This document shows positions 32,816 to 45,066 of a DNA stretch of 64,000 nucleotides, piece by piece. The notes beneath the pieces were generated by a model, which searched no databases, was not told the origin of the DNA, and worked only from the letters and a program-made list of their open reading frames with translations. Location of the stretch: NCBI GenBank assembly GCA_017311185.1, contig JAESUZ010003530.1, positions 620,001-684,000 on the forward strand, given 5' to 3'. The position numbers and the translations under genes were made by a program. Within the stretch, counting starts at the first letter, position 1; the number at the start of each line of letters is the position of its first letter. Origin of the DNA: Proteles cristata cristata (Eukaryota > Chordata > Mammalia > Carnivora > Hyaenidae).

Positions 32816-35739
32816 ATTCTGCCCCTTCACTGAGTGTGTAACCAGGGAGGAGTCAACCCACAGTGTTTTGATATGTGCATTGTACACTGTCCCAGAGCAT
32901 AAGGTATTAGACTCCTTCACCTGTTCACAGGCAGGTAGCTGGACAACTTGGAGACCTCACCTCCCCAGAGGAACAGGTTAACTGCATTGGGGAAGGGAAG
33001 CTGTCATCAGTAGGCTGGATCCCAAAAGAGAAAAGGGATGAGTTAGGCATGGCTATGTCCCTTTCCCTAGTCTTACCGTTAGGTCAGTCTCTCCCACTGT
33101 GAGGAGGAGGTAAGAGAAATGAAAGGGGAAGCAGAAGTGGGTAAAGGGTTTCTTTCTAGTATTATTCTATGGGTCTTGCCAAGACCATTGAGGGTAGGGT
33201 GGGGCTGGGGCTGGAAGGTGGTTCTAGGATGGGTTCCCTTACATACACAGAAAGAAAGGTACATTATTTTCAGACCTGGGAACCTAAATTAACATGAAGT
33301 CAGTTGTAACACATTTCTCAGGTGCTGATATCTCCTCAGTTGAGGTCCCAGGAATAAGAAAGTAAGAAAGATAATGCTATTGAAGAATGCCATAATAAAT
33401 ATAATTGTTACAATGATACAGACTCAATATTATGATATTCCAGAAGATAAATCAACTTTTGAGGAAAATAATGTGTACTGACTTAAAAAAAAATGTGTGT
33501 GTGTTTTTTTTAATCTCTCTAGTTATGAGCTTCTTACAAAAGACTTCATCATGTGTTGCTATCTAAAGCTTTCACTATTTTGAGGGTTGTATGTGGTACA
33601 TTAGTAGTTTAGCTGGATGAATAAATGAAAAAGCAAAACAGAATGATTTCTGTTTTGAAAAGTAATTTTATTATTAAATACTGCTTAGGCTTTTCTGGGC
33701 CTTTACTTGTCTTATGAAAGTTGGCTCAATGTAATTCAAGATGAATTAATCAAAATAGGCTCGTTACATGTTATCTGTATCACCTATTTCCCTAAAGTGC
33801 TCTCTCTATTTTTTTGATGGGCTGCTGATTGAGTCCATAGTTCATTTAACAGAGAAGGGTTTTTCTGGGGTCAGTGTCTGATTATAACTTGCCTACATTG
33901 TGAGCACTAGAGGGCCTCGTAAGATCATTATAGTATTTGTGGTGTTCTGGTTTAAATTCCAAAGCCCCATTCATCCTGCTGAGATGCCTAATTCTTAAGA
34001 AACGAAGTTTAATTCCTGAACTGCATTGGGAATACTTAGCAGTCTTTAGAGATAAGAGGATTTCATGGCAGCCACAGGCTTCCACTACGAATAGGGGCCG
34101 TGTACTTCCCAGGTCCCAAAGAACTGGGCATTAAGAAAAGTCTCACTGAGTTCCCTGCCTTGAATTTTGGATACTTAGAAATGACTTTGAACAGCTCCCC
34201 TCTTGTTAGTTTTGATGCAGGTTACTGAAGCTCATGCTACGTTAATTCAGTCTGTTACTTTTCCTTTGTTTCTGATAAAATTTGCTGTTTTCTAATGTTC
34301 ATAGTAAATATGGGATTTTTCCCTCTTTTCATCTCAAAAAGGACAAAACAAGTGCAGAGCTTTGTTTATTCCTATTGACTGTATTTTGTGTTGTCACCTA
34401 AGGTTTTGTTGCTCATTTAACAAAGTTGAAGTTTTAGCCTGGTGTTTAGGCCTCTGGGAGTCAGCAGAACCTTTCCAGTGATCGTTACTCCTGTCAGACT
34501 CAGCCAGTACCAATTTTCATACGCTGGCCACGAGTGTTCTCTTTCTTACGTCATTCCCTTTCCTTCCATTAAGGCCAGTCAGAATTGTCATTTTTCAATG
34601 CTACATTCATATGTTTCCCTAATGTTAATTGATCTTTTCCTCCTCTGGATTCCTGTAGCATTACATTGATACTTCTCTTATAACATTCTTTGTATTTTAT
34701 GGATCATTATAGCTCTTTGTCCACATAGTATTAGGGAAATATTGGAAGAATATCTTGCCTTAGCAGAAAGAATCAGGGGGATTAATATCCCTAAGGAAAA
34801 ATTTAAATGGCAGCATATGGCTAGGAGAGATCTCGAAATAGAAAAGAAAATACGAAGTTAGTTTAGAAAGTAATCTAAGCTCTGGACTATGATACGCTTT
34901 GGTATGAATTGCTGAGAAAATATAAAGGTATTTATTCATTCATACAGTAATGTTTAAACAATAGTAATTTTTGAAAGCTATTTAAAAAATAATGTATTTA
35001 AAAAATAATGTAACTGCATGGCTATATAATTCTTATGTATACCTGATTTTATTGATTTGAGAAACTGTCAACTTTTCTTCTTTAGGCAAGATTTGAGAAG
35101 CACAATATTGACTGATTTCTCATTCTTTGAGGTTACCTTTAAGAAGATGACTTAGTTGAAGCCATAAGGACAATAACGATCAGCCTCAGGTTGCTTCAGG
35201 CTGTGGAAGCTAGCAGGGATGCCAGCTAGTTATTTACAGAATGTTCTAGAATATCATGGCCTTGGTATGAGTGGCGATATGAGTAGAATCTAAATCTGTC
35301 TTGCATGTCACTCTTCTTCAGGTGTCTTCAGCACCATCTTAATTTACGATTCCTGGAAGTTAGTGAGAAAATTCTCATAGTTATAACAGAGGGCATTTAA
35401 ACAATCGACAACTTACAATGCCCATTGCTTTGTTGCTCACACAGAAAGAGCTGTCATAAAAATGTCACTCATAGCACCTATATATTTCAAAATAATTTAA
35501 GATGAGAATAATGAATATTATTGAAATTATGTCACAATAGTTGCAAGATGCCACTAACAATCAAAGCCATGAATCTAAAAGATGGCTCTTAGGTTTAGTA
35601 GTTAAGTAGAATCATAGCAATTTAAACCACTTGAGCTGTGTTCATCCCTGCTTTGCCCTGGTCAACTTATATCACAGAATCGATACTAATGCACGCAGAC
35701 ATTTATTAGGCTTAAAATTCTGTGAAGCTTTCTCTGTAC

Positions 35740-36220
35740 ACCTGTATTCATTTCCTATTGCGCTAGAACAAATTACCGCAAAGTCTGTGAAAGAACAGAA
35801 ATCAATTTTCTCACAGTTATGGAGGCCAGCAGTCTAACATGACTCAAATGGGCCCCGAATCAAGGTGTCCACAGGGCTGGTTTCTTCTGAAGATTTCGGG
35901 GGAAAATTCCTTTGCTTGTCTCTGATCGTCCGGCAGCTTCTGGGATTCCTTGGCTTGTAGCTGCATGACTTAGTCTCTGCCTCTGTGGTCACACTGCCTG
36001 CTCTTCTTAAGTCACATCTCCCTCTCACTGCTGCCTGGGAGGACACCCATGATCACATTTTGGGCTCACCCTAATAATCCAGAATAATTGCGTTTCAAAA
36101 CACTTGACTCAATCACACCTGCAAAGCCTCTTTTGCCCTATAAGGTAATATCCAGAGGTTCTAGGATTAGGGTGTGGATTTCACCCTATGAAAACACCCA
36201 TTGTGATCTACCTAGAAATT
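35740..36220 (-). mobile_element. MLT1-type (ERVL-MaLR) LTR, antisense
   Basis: On the + strand: TTCCTATTGCGCTAGAACAA, ATCAATTTTCTCACAGTTAT, GGAGGCCAGCAGTCT, GGTTTCTTCTGAAG, CCTTGGCTTGTAGCTGCATG, and CTCACCCTAATAATCC. This is the reverse order of a mammalian MaLR LTR. Solitary, old, with no internal coding part beside it. Confidence 0.75.
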
Positions 36221-36654
36221 AATACAAAATATCATTTTGACTAGGATTATTTAAATGTATTTCTTTTAGAAGGAAGACATTATTTTAGATTTTGATATTA
36301 ATGCAGAAGTTCGTGGTTGGCTTTTAATCGACCATTTTCTCTGGCCGATTGTGTCCTTCGTGTTTTTCTGAAAGTAATTCCTTAATTTTATGACATCTAT
36401 AAAACACCAATATATCCTACAAAGAGAAATGTTTTAGAGTCTTCCCTTTTCTTATATTTGTAATTTTTCCTTAGCCATCAGAATTGAGTTAGATGTTAGC
36501 CAGGAAAAAGATAGGAAGGTCCTATATAATCATAATTTGGGGGGAATGGGCATGTTAGATTTCTCAGGACATTGAGATAGTAATGGTTTACAGTAAATCA
36601 ATTTTAGTAATTTTTATTTTATCATGGTTTTCCTACCTTTTTAATGTTTAAATT

Positions 36655-36800
36655 TTCTTTGTATTTGGAGATAATTTTAAGCTTATAAAATAGCTGCAAA
36701 AATTAAAATAGTATTAAAAATCTTGCATACCCTGGACCCAGATTCACTTAATGTTAACATTTTACCCCATTTGCTTTGTTTTTTATTCTCTGTCTCTGTC
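36655..36800 (-). mobile_element. Possible L1-related fragment
   Basis: AAATAGCTGCAAAAATTAAAATAG and CCTGGACCCAGATTCACTTA then TTAACATTTTACC recall an interspersed repeat often classed with L1. Family and strand uncertain. Confidence 0.3.
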
Positions 36801-36856
36801 TCTCTCTATATGTATGTATGTATGTATATACTTTTTCTTTGTCTTTAGGACATGGA

Positions 36857-36945
36857 CTTTTTTTTCTTTCTTCCTTTCTTCCTTCCTTCCTTTCTTTCTT
36901 TCTTTCTTTCTTCCTTTCTTCCTTTCTTCCTTTCTTTCTTTTTTT
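36857..36945. repeat. (TTTC/TTCC)n pure pyrimidine tract
   Basis: 89 consecutive C/T bases on the + strand, forming the tail side of the antisense SINE at 36946. Confidence 0.92.
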
Positions 36946-37168
36946 ACATTTATTTATTTTTGAGAGAGAGAGAGAGAAAGAGACAGAGTATGAGACAGAG
37001 TATGAGCAGGGAGGGGCAGAGAGAAGGAGACACAGAATCTGAAACAGGCTCCAGGCTCCAAGCAAGCGTTCAGCACAGAGCCTGATGTGGGGCTCGATCC
37101 CACAAACAGTGAGATCATGACCTGAGCTGAAGTCAGACACTTAACCAACTGAGCCACCCAGGTGCCCC
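36946..37168 (-). repeat. CAN-SINE with expanded pyrimidine tail
   Basis: Antisense, ending GAGCCACCCAGGTGCCCC. Its tail side continues into the 89-nt pure pyrimidine tract at 36857-36945. Confidence 0.9.
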
Positions 37169-37170
37169 TC

Positions 37171-37363
37171 TTTTTTTTTTTTTTTTTGAGAGAAAGAGCA
37201 CATGTATGCACAAGCCGAGGAGGAGCAGAGGGAAAGGGAGAGAGAATTCCAAGCAGGTTCCCACACCGGCCATGGAGCCTGACACAGGGCTTGATCCCAT
37301 GACCCTGAGATCATGACCTAAGCTGAATCAAATGTTCAACCGACTGAGCTACCCAGGCACCCC
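37171..37363 (-). repeat. CAN-SINE
   Basis: Antisense, abuts the previous SINE through a poly-T run; ends GAGCTACCCAGGCACCCC. Older than its neighbour by divergence. Confidence 0.88.
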
Positions 37364-37409
37364 AGGGCACTGACATTTTTGAAGACTGTAGTTCCCCCTC
37401 CTTTCTTTC

Positions 37410-37975
37410 ATTATTAGAATTTTTAAAAATTGAGATACAATTCACATTCCACACAATTCACCTTTTAAAAGTATACAGTTCAGTGGTTTCTAGTATGTTC
37501 ATAAGATTGTACAACCTACTGTTAATAGAACCTATTTTCTATTCCAGAAGATTTTCATCACCTAATAAAGAAACTGTTAGCTGTCACTCCCCATTCCACT
37601 CTTTGCCCAGCCCCTGTGACCAGTAATCTATTATCTATGGGTTTGCGAATTCTGGACTTTTCCTCAAAAGGGATGACCTTTTATGTCCAGCTTGTTTTAA
37701 TGAGTCTGCTTTCAAGTTTCACCTGTATTGTAGCATGAATCAGGACTGAATAATATTACATTGTGTGACTATATCACATTTTGCTTATCCACTTACCGCT
37801 CCATGGGTATTTGGGTTCCTTCCACTTTCGGTTATTATGAGAAATGCTGCTATGAACATTCTTGTACAAAGTTTTGTATGAACATATGTCTTCAGTTCTC
37901 TTGGTAGTTACCTAGCAGTGGAATTTCTGGGTCATATGATAACTTTGTTTAGCTTTTTGAGGAATTCCCCACTCA
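37410..37975 (-). mobile_element. Old L1M 3'UTR and ORF2 end
   Basis: Clear antisense L1M wording: AATTGAGATACAATTCACAT, TTAAAAGTATACAGTTCAGT, CATCACCTAATAAAG, then ATTCTGGACTTTTCC and TGCTGCTATGAACATTC. Diverged and non-coding. Confidence 0.75.
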
Positions 37976-39534
37976 TTATTTTTAGTTGATTTACTGAGAA
38001 ATTTTCCCCCCGCTTTGAAAGTTCTAGCAGTGACCCTGGGGTTGAGTCGGTAGGTGCCTCTTGCAACAGCAGACGTCCTTCCGGAGATTTAATGTTGAGA
38101 AGAACTCAAATGCTGAGCATCGTGCTCCTTTTTTGGCCTAAAAATGAAGTACTAAGAGGATCTGACTTAGCAGAATAGTTCTTTTCATTTGTGGTTAGTG
38201 GATTTTGCCTTTAGTTTTCTCTTCGATCCTATAAAGAGATTTTGGCAACCTTAGTTGTTTTAAGAAGTAAGAATGCCTTCTAACTGGGATGTTGTTTATC
38301 CTTATCTAATGTTTTACAAAGGAAAACTGGGAATCCATTCAGTAAAGTTTTTTTTTCAATCTTTTATAAAAATTCATGGAGAAAATGACACTCTGTGTAG
38401 CATTAGTCACGTCCCTTCAAATGGAAGAAAATAATGGGTTTTGTTAGCATAATTATTTTGAAGATGTGATCTAGCTAAAACCATGAGAAATTTTGGTTGG
38501 ATATTATTTTAATATTTATAGTAATTGTTCCTACCTATTAGGAAAAAAAAATTGATCTAGTTCAAACATCTTTAATCATAGGCAATAAGATCTTTAAATA
38601 TTTTAAGATGAAATATAGAATTCAAAGATAAGAGTCTGGATAAGGATTGAAGAATTTTATGTGATGCCGAAAGATTTAGTAACGTTTAACTAAAATCTAA
38701 GACTATTCACTACAAGGACTGTGAGCTCAAGTCTGTCTTTAAGTTATAAGGTGAGGCCTCTACTGTACATAGTAATTATTAGAATCATTGAGAAGAATCC
38801 AGGAATGTCCTGGCTGAAATCTCTTATAAGAATAAAACTTTGGTCAGCTAAAATGATATTACAAAACTGTTTTGAGATGGTGTCACTGATTTAAGAAGGG
38901 GTAGGCAACTTGTATCCCTGAGGATGTTTAGAATTGACTATAAAAATATTTGGGAATCAGACTCATGGTATTAATGGTTTTATGCTGAAGAGGCAAAACA
39001 TGGATTTTTTTTTTAATATACTTGTAACTTCACCCATTAGAAAAACATGTCAGTCTTCTAATTCTGTCTTAAATTTGTAATTAAGTAATTGACTTATTCT
39101 TGTGATTTTAAATATAAATATTCCCAAATTTGTATGCATTATATGAAAATTTATGAAAACGTAAAGACTTGCTGTATTTGTACATTTAATTTGCTAGATT
39201 TATAAAGATTGTCATAAGTTCGTGGAGACTTTTGAGAGACAGGAGAAATGTCTAAGGCCAATAGAGTATCTCAGAGTATTTAAGCTTGTAAATATGACTA
39301 AATATTATTCCCAACACTTTAACATAATTTTTGGTTGTGTGCTAGATATTGTGACATAATATCATTGAGTGCTCAATTCTGTTTTTCTTTGCAAAGTGTT
39401 TGATTTTATTCTGGTAGGCAGTTAATCGTGGATTAGCTCTAGCCTTACAAGGCATGGTATCAAGCTTTATTGGAGCCCATCTTGAGTAGACTTTACGCTG
39501 GGGCTGGCCCTACTACTAAGATGGGACCATTCTC

Positions 39535-39930
39535 AGGTCTTTACTAAATCTTCTAAGTGTTCAAAGAGGACTCTCTTCTCTACAAGATTAGCTCTTGAAT
39601 GACTTCCAGCCCTTTGTAAACTCTGGGAAGTTTTCAGTTTATGACTCCCCAGGTATTCTTGGACTAGCCTTGTGGAGTTCCCTCTATGCATGCATGGCTT
39701 AGTATTCAGTTCATGAGCTCTTTCTCTGAGAGCTTCCTCTTCTCTAGTATTTTGTTCTATGAATTCCTGTTGCCCTAGCATCACTCTGCTCAAGTTTTCC
39801 CTTCCTGAGCTGTGGTCTGGAATGTGCCTTAAGTCAAAGAGCTGAGGCTGTTGGAGGGCTTATCTCATTTCTATCCCTTCTCTCAGGGATCACAGTTTTC
39901 CATTGCCTATTGTCTAGTGTCTACTGTCTG
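39535..39930. repeat. Possible diverged L1/HAL1-type fragment
   Basis: The - strand carries an 86-residue open stretch and the + strand ends with CTCAGGGATCACAGTTTTCC and TTGCCTATTGTCTAGTGTC, a phrase I associate with antisense old L1-like repeats. Not certain. Confidence 0.3.
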
Positions 39931-39950
39931 AAAATAGTAAATATTTACCC

Positions 39951-40028
39951 ATATCTATCTATCTATCATCTATCTATCTATCTATCTATCTATCTATGTA
40001 TCCATCCATCCATCCATCATCCATCCAT
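39951..40028. repeat. (ATCT)n then (ATCC)n tetranucleotide repeat
   Basis: ATCT units at 39951-39996 followed by ATCC units at 39999-40028, a compound tetranucleotide repeat. Confidence 0.92.
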
Positions 40029-40289
40029 GTCATTTCTGAAAGCACTTAAAATTTTGTTCAGAGGTGATATACAGCATGTCCACAAAGCAAGACAAATAGC
40101 TAAGCCCAAAGTCAATGAGGCAGAGAAGGATTTTTGCTATATTGGAAAACATAACAAGAATGTGGAGAGAGTGAATAATTGTCATCAAGTAAAACAGTTT
40201 ACCACAAAGGGGTTTTAACAAAGTCCTGGCAATCTTCTATCTCAGTGTGTTCCAAATAGCAAGATGTTATTGATAATGGCAATGATAAT

Positions 40290-40515
40290 TATGACAATAG
40301 TAAGTGTCCAATAAATATAAGCTAGGTGCCTGGGCACTATTCTACTTGTGTGTACTAATTCTCTTAAGACTCACAATAACGCCATGAAATAGATACTGTT
40401 ATTATTGCCATTTTATGGGTAAGGAAATTGAAGTTTATAGAAGTTAAATTTCTTGTCCACAGTAAGTTGTAACATTTAGATGTGAAACTATGGGGTCTGG
40501 CCAACCTTTGGTTAA
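40290..40515 (+). repeat. MIR SINE
   Basis: GGCACTATTCTACTTGTG, AACGCCATGAAATAGATACT, TTTTATGGGTAAGGAAATTG and TTTCTTGTCCACAGTAAGTT in MIR order. Confidence 0.75.
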
Positions 40516-40744
40516 CACAGTGTACTATATTCTGTGTTAGCATATTAAGGGTTCTGAGAAGTTCAACAGTGAAGAAATGTGTTTAACTTTGTTAAACTTA
40601 GTATTTCTATTTTATTTTGGAGATTGGAACACTAGTCAGAAGTATTGGGAGAATATCTGTTATCAATTGATTGGCCAATATTCCTTGGAATGCTTGCACT
40701 GTAAGAGCTTTGTGGGTAAAAACAATACCCCATTTGACTTGAGA

Positions 40745-40968
40745 GTTAAGAGTACTAACTTTGGTGTCAGATGCCTTTTTCTCCCCACTCTTGCTTTCTC
40801 TTAGCCATGTTCTTAAGCTTCAGTTTTCTTCATAAAATACCAATGACAGTATCTGTCTCACATTTGTGAGGACAGTCACATGAGATGATGACTGGAAAGC
40901 ATTTAGCACAGTACTTGGTAAATAATAGAAGCCAAATAAATGTTAGCTTTTCTACTCTTGTCATTCCT
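40745..40968 (-). repeat. MIR SINE
   Basis: TTAAGCTTCAGTTTTCTTCA, CACATGAGATGATGACTGGA and AGCACAGTACTTGGTAAATA in antisense MIR order; an (ATT)n tail follows. Confidence 0.75.
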
Positions 40969-40970
40969 AC

Positions 40971-40974
<4 letters not shown>

Positions 40975-41008
<34 letters not shown>
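40975..41008. repeat. (ATT)n repeat at the end of a MIR
   Basis: About 11 ATT units, at the place where antisense MIR ends in TTATTATT. Confidence 0.9.
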
Positions 41009-41255
41009 GCAGTTCTCATCTAGCTCAGGTAACTAATTCAATAAATGTTTGTTGAACTAATGTATTAGTTTATGGTTAAATTGTCCAATATTTTTACCTT
41101 ATCTATGGTTTTAAATTTGTTTGATGTTTATAGAAGATATAGCATGTGAATATGTTGGATAACATCCTATCTTCTGGGAAACTTTTACTTTTAATATCTA
41201 TGTTTGCTCTGTGGTTAGAAAAGAAATTGAAATGTTGTCTCCTTTTTAATTTTAG

Positions 41256-41403
41256 AGAGGTATTACTACATTTCTCCATTAGTTGGTGTCTTCTTCTTGG
41301 CTTTAACACCTATCTGGATTATAATAGCTGCCAAACATCCAGCCACAAGGACTGTTCTCCACTCAGGCTGGGAGCCTGTTATAACAGCTATGGTTATAAG
41401 TAG
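41256..41403 (+). CDS. SLC41A2: SLC41A2 coding exon e (148 nt)
   Basis: Acceptor CTTTTTAATTTTAG ends at 41255. The exon reads (L)[49 protein letters not shown] and the first two bases of a serine codon. Two donors are superficially possible near 41400; only the one at 41404 (AG|GTTAGT) gives the family sequence VISSIGGL when joined to exon f, so the exon ends at 41403. GTTAGT is a weaker donor than the other exons' GTAAGT type. A (TG)23 tract begins at 41415, eleven bases after the exon. Two hydrophobic spans surround the basic linker AAKHPATR that joins the two MgtE domains. Confidence 0.94.
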
Positions 41404-41413
41404 GTTAGTATTA

Positions 41414-41414
<1 letters not shown>

Positions 41415-41460
<46 letters not shown>
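41415..41460. repeat. (TG)23 microsatellite beside exon e
   Basis: 46 bp of perfect TG starting 11 nt downstream of the exon e donor. It is transcribed as UG repeats in the SLC41A2 pre-mRNA. Confidence 0.95.
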
Positions 41461-41462
<2 letters not shown>

Positions 41463-41676
41463 CTATATGCCTGCATCTGTGTATACATTAAAACATCAGC
41501 AGCCTATTTTTATTTCTTGGATCAATCATTTTATATAGCCAAGTCTTTATTATCACATGTAGTAGAGTTATTAGTCACAGAACTTCTTGGAATGAGTTAG
41601 ACATACCTCATTTGTCTACCAGTTTCAAATTTTTCTCCAAATCTTTACCAGACTGATGAGTAAGGTTTAGTGTTCA

Positions 41677-41680
<4 letters not shown>

Positions 41681-41718
<38 letters not shown>
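41681..41718. repeat. (TG)19 microsatellite
   Basis: 38 bp of perfect TG, 220 bp after the first TG tract. Confidence 0.95.
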
Positions 41719-41719
<1 letters not shown>

Positions 41720-41764
41720 ACCTGACATTATTTGTTTTTAATGGTAAGTTGCTCATGTATCAGA

Positions 41765-42090
41765 CAGCCTTAGAAATGGATGTACCATTTGACTACTTCC
41801 ACTTCTAGAACTTTGACAGAACATAAGGATATAATTAAGGATATATGCAAATGATTAAGTTGCAAGGATCCTCATCACAGTGGAAAATTTAATAATAGAA
41901 AAAGAGAGAGACCGCCTTAGAGGTCTTAGCAACTAACCAGGTAGTGATCAAAAAAATTATAGTATAGTCACAAAATGGAATATTAGCCACTAAAAATAAC
42001 ACGGCAGTGTTTTTATTGACATGGAAAGATGTTCATTATGCCTTTGGTGAAAAGAGCCAGCTAGAAAAGAGTATGAATTTCCCGTTAAAC
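41765..42090 (+). mobile_element. Old L1M ORF2-end fragment
   Basis: GTACCATTTGACTACTTCCA, ATGGAATATTAGCCACTAAA and TATTGACATGGAAAGATGTT are sense-strand L1 3' wording. Diverged. Confidence 0.65.
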
Positions 42091-42109
42091 AGGTTCCTGT
42101 TAAACATGG

Positions 42110-44450
42110 TATATTGACACACATTTATCTTCTTCCTTCCTGAAACTACTAAAATGACAGTAATAGAACAGAAAGCTATAAAACCACAAAGGCAGAAAGG
42201 GCACAGAGAGGAGAGCAGGTGAGAGATTCAACAAAATTAGTAAAATAGGAATCAGATGGATGACTTTGAACTGAACCACCAGAATGGAAAAAGCTAACAC
42301 CTAACCTCCTGCAGGGTGAGGGGACACCCGTTGGAAGTAAGCTGATCTAACTCTCAGAAACCCAGAAACCCAGAAACATGAAGAAATTAAGCACTAAGTA
42401 CTCCTCAAGCTGAAATGGAGAAGATTGGTTGAAAGTTTATGTGAGAGGCAATTAAATCCTAAAAGCCCTTCTCCAGCTTGACCACCCAAGTGACTGCCCC
42501 CTTCCCACCTTGGCAGAAGACAAGAATTAAATCTGGAGAGACTAAGTCAGAGAAGCTGTGGATTAAGAAACACCTGCACAAGTGAGGGTGTGGATTAAGC
42601 ACTGTATGACAAGTAGGATTAAGTGAAAATCTAGATGCTGAACAGTGAAAACCCTATCCTACTTCTTTTTCTTTGCTCATGGAATGCTGGCAGTCAGGCC
42701 TATACCCCCAGGAAAAAAATTAGAATAATTCCTTTCTGGGGTGACTGATCAGCACTGGAGAAAAACTTGTGGTTGCTGACTCTTGTGGGTCCTTGAGTGA
42801 AAGAGCTATATGCCCCCCTGACCATTCTTTGAGAGACTCACCTGCTGAGGAGTGAGCTCTGCAGTGCCCTTTACAGAGGAGCAGACAGCAAAAGGATCAC
42901 CAGACATTTGATTAAGGCTTCTAACAAGAAAGACAGAGACCAGAGAAATGGTACTCAAAGAAAGTACAGGGATAGTTGAAAGACCTCAAAAAACTCTCAT
43001 CATTGCCCTTAAAGCAATAAGAGAATCTGTGGCATCCATAATGTAAGAACAGAATGCTCTAATAAGGAGGATATGGAAAAGCAGGAAGAGCTCTTGGGAA
43101 TTAAGAATATAAATAAATAGGAGAAACAACAACAGAACAACTCAGGAGAAAAGTTAGAAGATAGAGTTGAGGAACTATTCTGGAAAATAGAACAGAAAAC
43201 AAAGAGGTGGGAAATGGGAGGAAAACAATAAGAAGAAATTATCAAAGAAATAATGCAAGAAAATTCCCCAGGACTGAAGACCATGGGCTTCTAGGTTGAA
43301 ATGGCCCACTTAGTACCAAGCACAGTGAATACAAGGAGGGACCGGAATCATAAATCTACTGTAAATCCCAAAATCTCCTGGGGAGAAAAGATGAGTTACA
43401 TATAAAGCACTGGGAATCTGAATGATGTCCAGTAGCAACACCTGAAGTTATTCCTTCAAGAAAATTCTGAAGGGAAATTATTTTGAACATAAAATAGGGT
43501 TGCAGTGTCAACCAAATACAAGGGTGGCATCAGGAGGTTTTAAGTCATGCAGGATCTCAAAAACTTTGCTTCCTGTATGCCCTTTCACAGGAAAGCTGGT
43601 AGAAGATATGGTCTATCAAAATGAGGAAATATATCAAGAAAGAAACTGACATGAGAATGAGGAAACCCGTTCCATGAGAGCATGTGGTTCAGTTTTCTAT
43701 GATGTAGATTGCTTTTTTTCCTGGAAGATTCGGGCAATAGGCTTCTATGAAACGTTGGGACTTGTTCAGAGATCGAAAGACCCAGTGTGGGAGATTGAAG
43801 AGAAGGTGCATGTTGGCAGCTGTGTATCAGGCCTACAAGCAACTGTCCAGGGTGGCAGGGGAACAGTGGGCTTGAGGAGAAATGTCTCTAAAGAAAAAAA
43901 AAAAGCAGAATTGATTGGTTACCAGAAGACTTTGACTTATTCAAAGGCATTTCACTAACTTTGTTAGAAATTTGAGGCTGGATTAGTAATAAGTACCTAA
44001 AAAATTAGGAAAAATATAGGACAGAGCAACATGGAAAAGTGAGGAAATCTAATAACACTTGGTGGCTCCATTGTGAATAATGATTCCATTGTTACAATAA
44101 GGTAAACCCTAAGTGCTCCACCCAGAACTATAGAACCCAGTTGGCAGGGTATGGGAGGAAGCGATTTATTAATGGGCTGAGGTGGGGAGGGAAGGGCAAG
44201 TGAGACCAAATCCTCATCCGTCATAGTGGAGGTTGTTAGGTAAATGTCTAAAATTAAAATTAAGAAATCACAGTATAAATGTGTTATTTGGAAGTATAAA
44301 ATTAACTGCCAGAGGAAACAGCTAAAGAAGTTGAAAAAACTTAGCTGGTGTAGAACAGGTTCTGGGGATGGGGGCCAGGGGCTATTTAATAGGCTTTGTG
44401 GCACTTTAACTTTTTAAATAATGTACATGTGTTTATTTGATAAAAACAGA
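42110..44450 (+). mobile_element. HAL1 (half-L1) element, diverged
   Basis: Contains AGAAATTATCAAAGAAATAA followed by AATTCCCCAGGACTGAAG, a diverged 'fixed-on-L1' ORF1-like segment, and later TTTCACAGGAAAGCTGGTAG with GAAGATATGGTCTATCAAAA, all phrases I know from HAL1. HAL1 has an ORF1-like but no ORF2 part. No intact frame remains. Limits approximate. Confidence 0.65.
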
Positions 44451-44518
44451 ATTTGATAAAAGTGAAGAGAGAACTACTTTTGCAATGTGAGTTTTCATTT
44501 TTAAAAATCTAAGTGTTT

Positions 44519-44727
44519 TGGGGTGCATGGATGGCTCAGTCGGTTAAGCGTCCGACTTTGGCTCAGGTCATGATCTCATGGTTCGTGGGTTCAAGCCCCG
44601 CATCGGGCCCTGTGCTGACAGCTCAGAGCCTGGAGCTTGCTTCAGATTCTGTATCCCCTTTTCTCTCTGACCCTCCCTGTGCATGCTGTCTCTCTCTCTC
44701 AGAAATAAATAAAAGCATTAAAAAAAT
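44519..44727 (+). repeat. CAN-SINE
   Basis: Sense. Perfect 18-bp duplication TTAAAAATCTAAGTGTTT at 44501-44518 and 44728-44745. Confidence 0.95.
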
Positions 44728-44843
44728 TTAAAAATCTAAGTGTTTAAAAATGTCTGGGAGGCTAGCTACCAACATGCTAACAGTGTAACTGAATGATGTC
44801 ATGATAGTTGATTTTTATCTTCTTCTTTTTGTTTGTATTTTCT

Positions 44844-45066
44844 TTTTCTTTTTCTTTTTTTTTAATATTTTATTTATTTCTAGGAGAGAGAGAGAGACAG
44901 TGTGAACAGGGGAGGGTCAGAGAGAGAGGGAGTCACAGACTGAAACAGGCTCCAGGCTCTGAGCTGGCAGTCAGCACAGAGCCCGATGCGGGGCTCGAAC
45001 CCACGTCGCGAGATCATGACCTAAGCGAAAGTCGGACGCTTAACCGACTAAGCCACCCAGGCGCCC
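44844..45066 (-). repeat. CAN-SINE, young subfamily
   Basis: Antisense. Perfect 19-bp duplication CTTTTTGTTTGTATTTTCT at 44825-44843 and 45067-45085. TTTCTAG|G at 44877-44884. Confidence 0.95.

Larger units (their letters stand above)
32503..41255 (+). other. SLC41A2 intron d-e (8.8 kb)
   Basis: MIR at 32620, MLT1 LTR at 35740, a SINE pair with a long pyrimidine tract at 36857-37363, an L1M 3' part at 37410, tetranucleotide repeats at 39951 and two MIRs. 32810-35740 and 37975-39530 show no feature I can name and are the largest repeat-poor blocks here. Confidence 0.85.

Noticed and set aside
35740..36220. A possible endogenous retrovirus with genes next to the LTR-like sequence.
   Set aside because: Only a solitary, diverged MaLR LTR is seen; neighbouring sequence has no gag, pol or env-like frames.
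43009..44404. Open frames on both strands around 43-44 kb.
   Set aside because: The region is a diverged HAL1 element with multiple stops; no intact protein.
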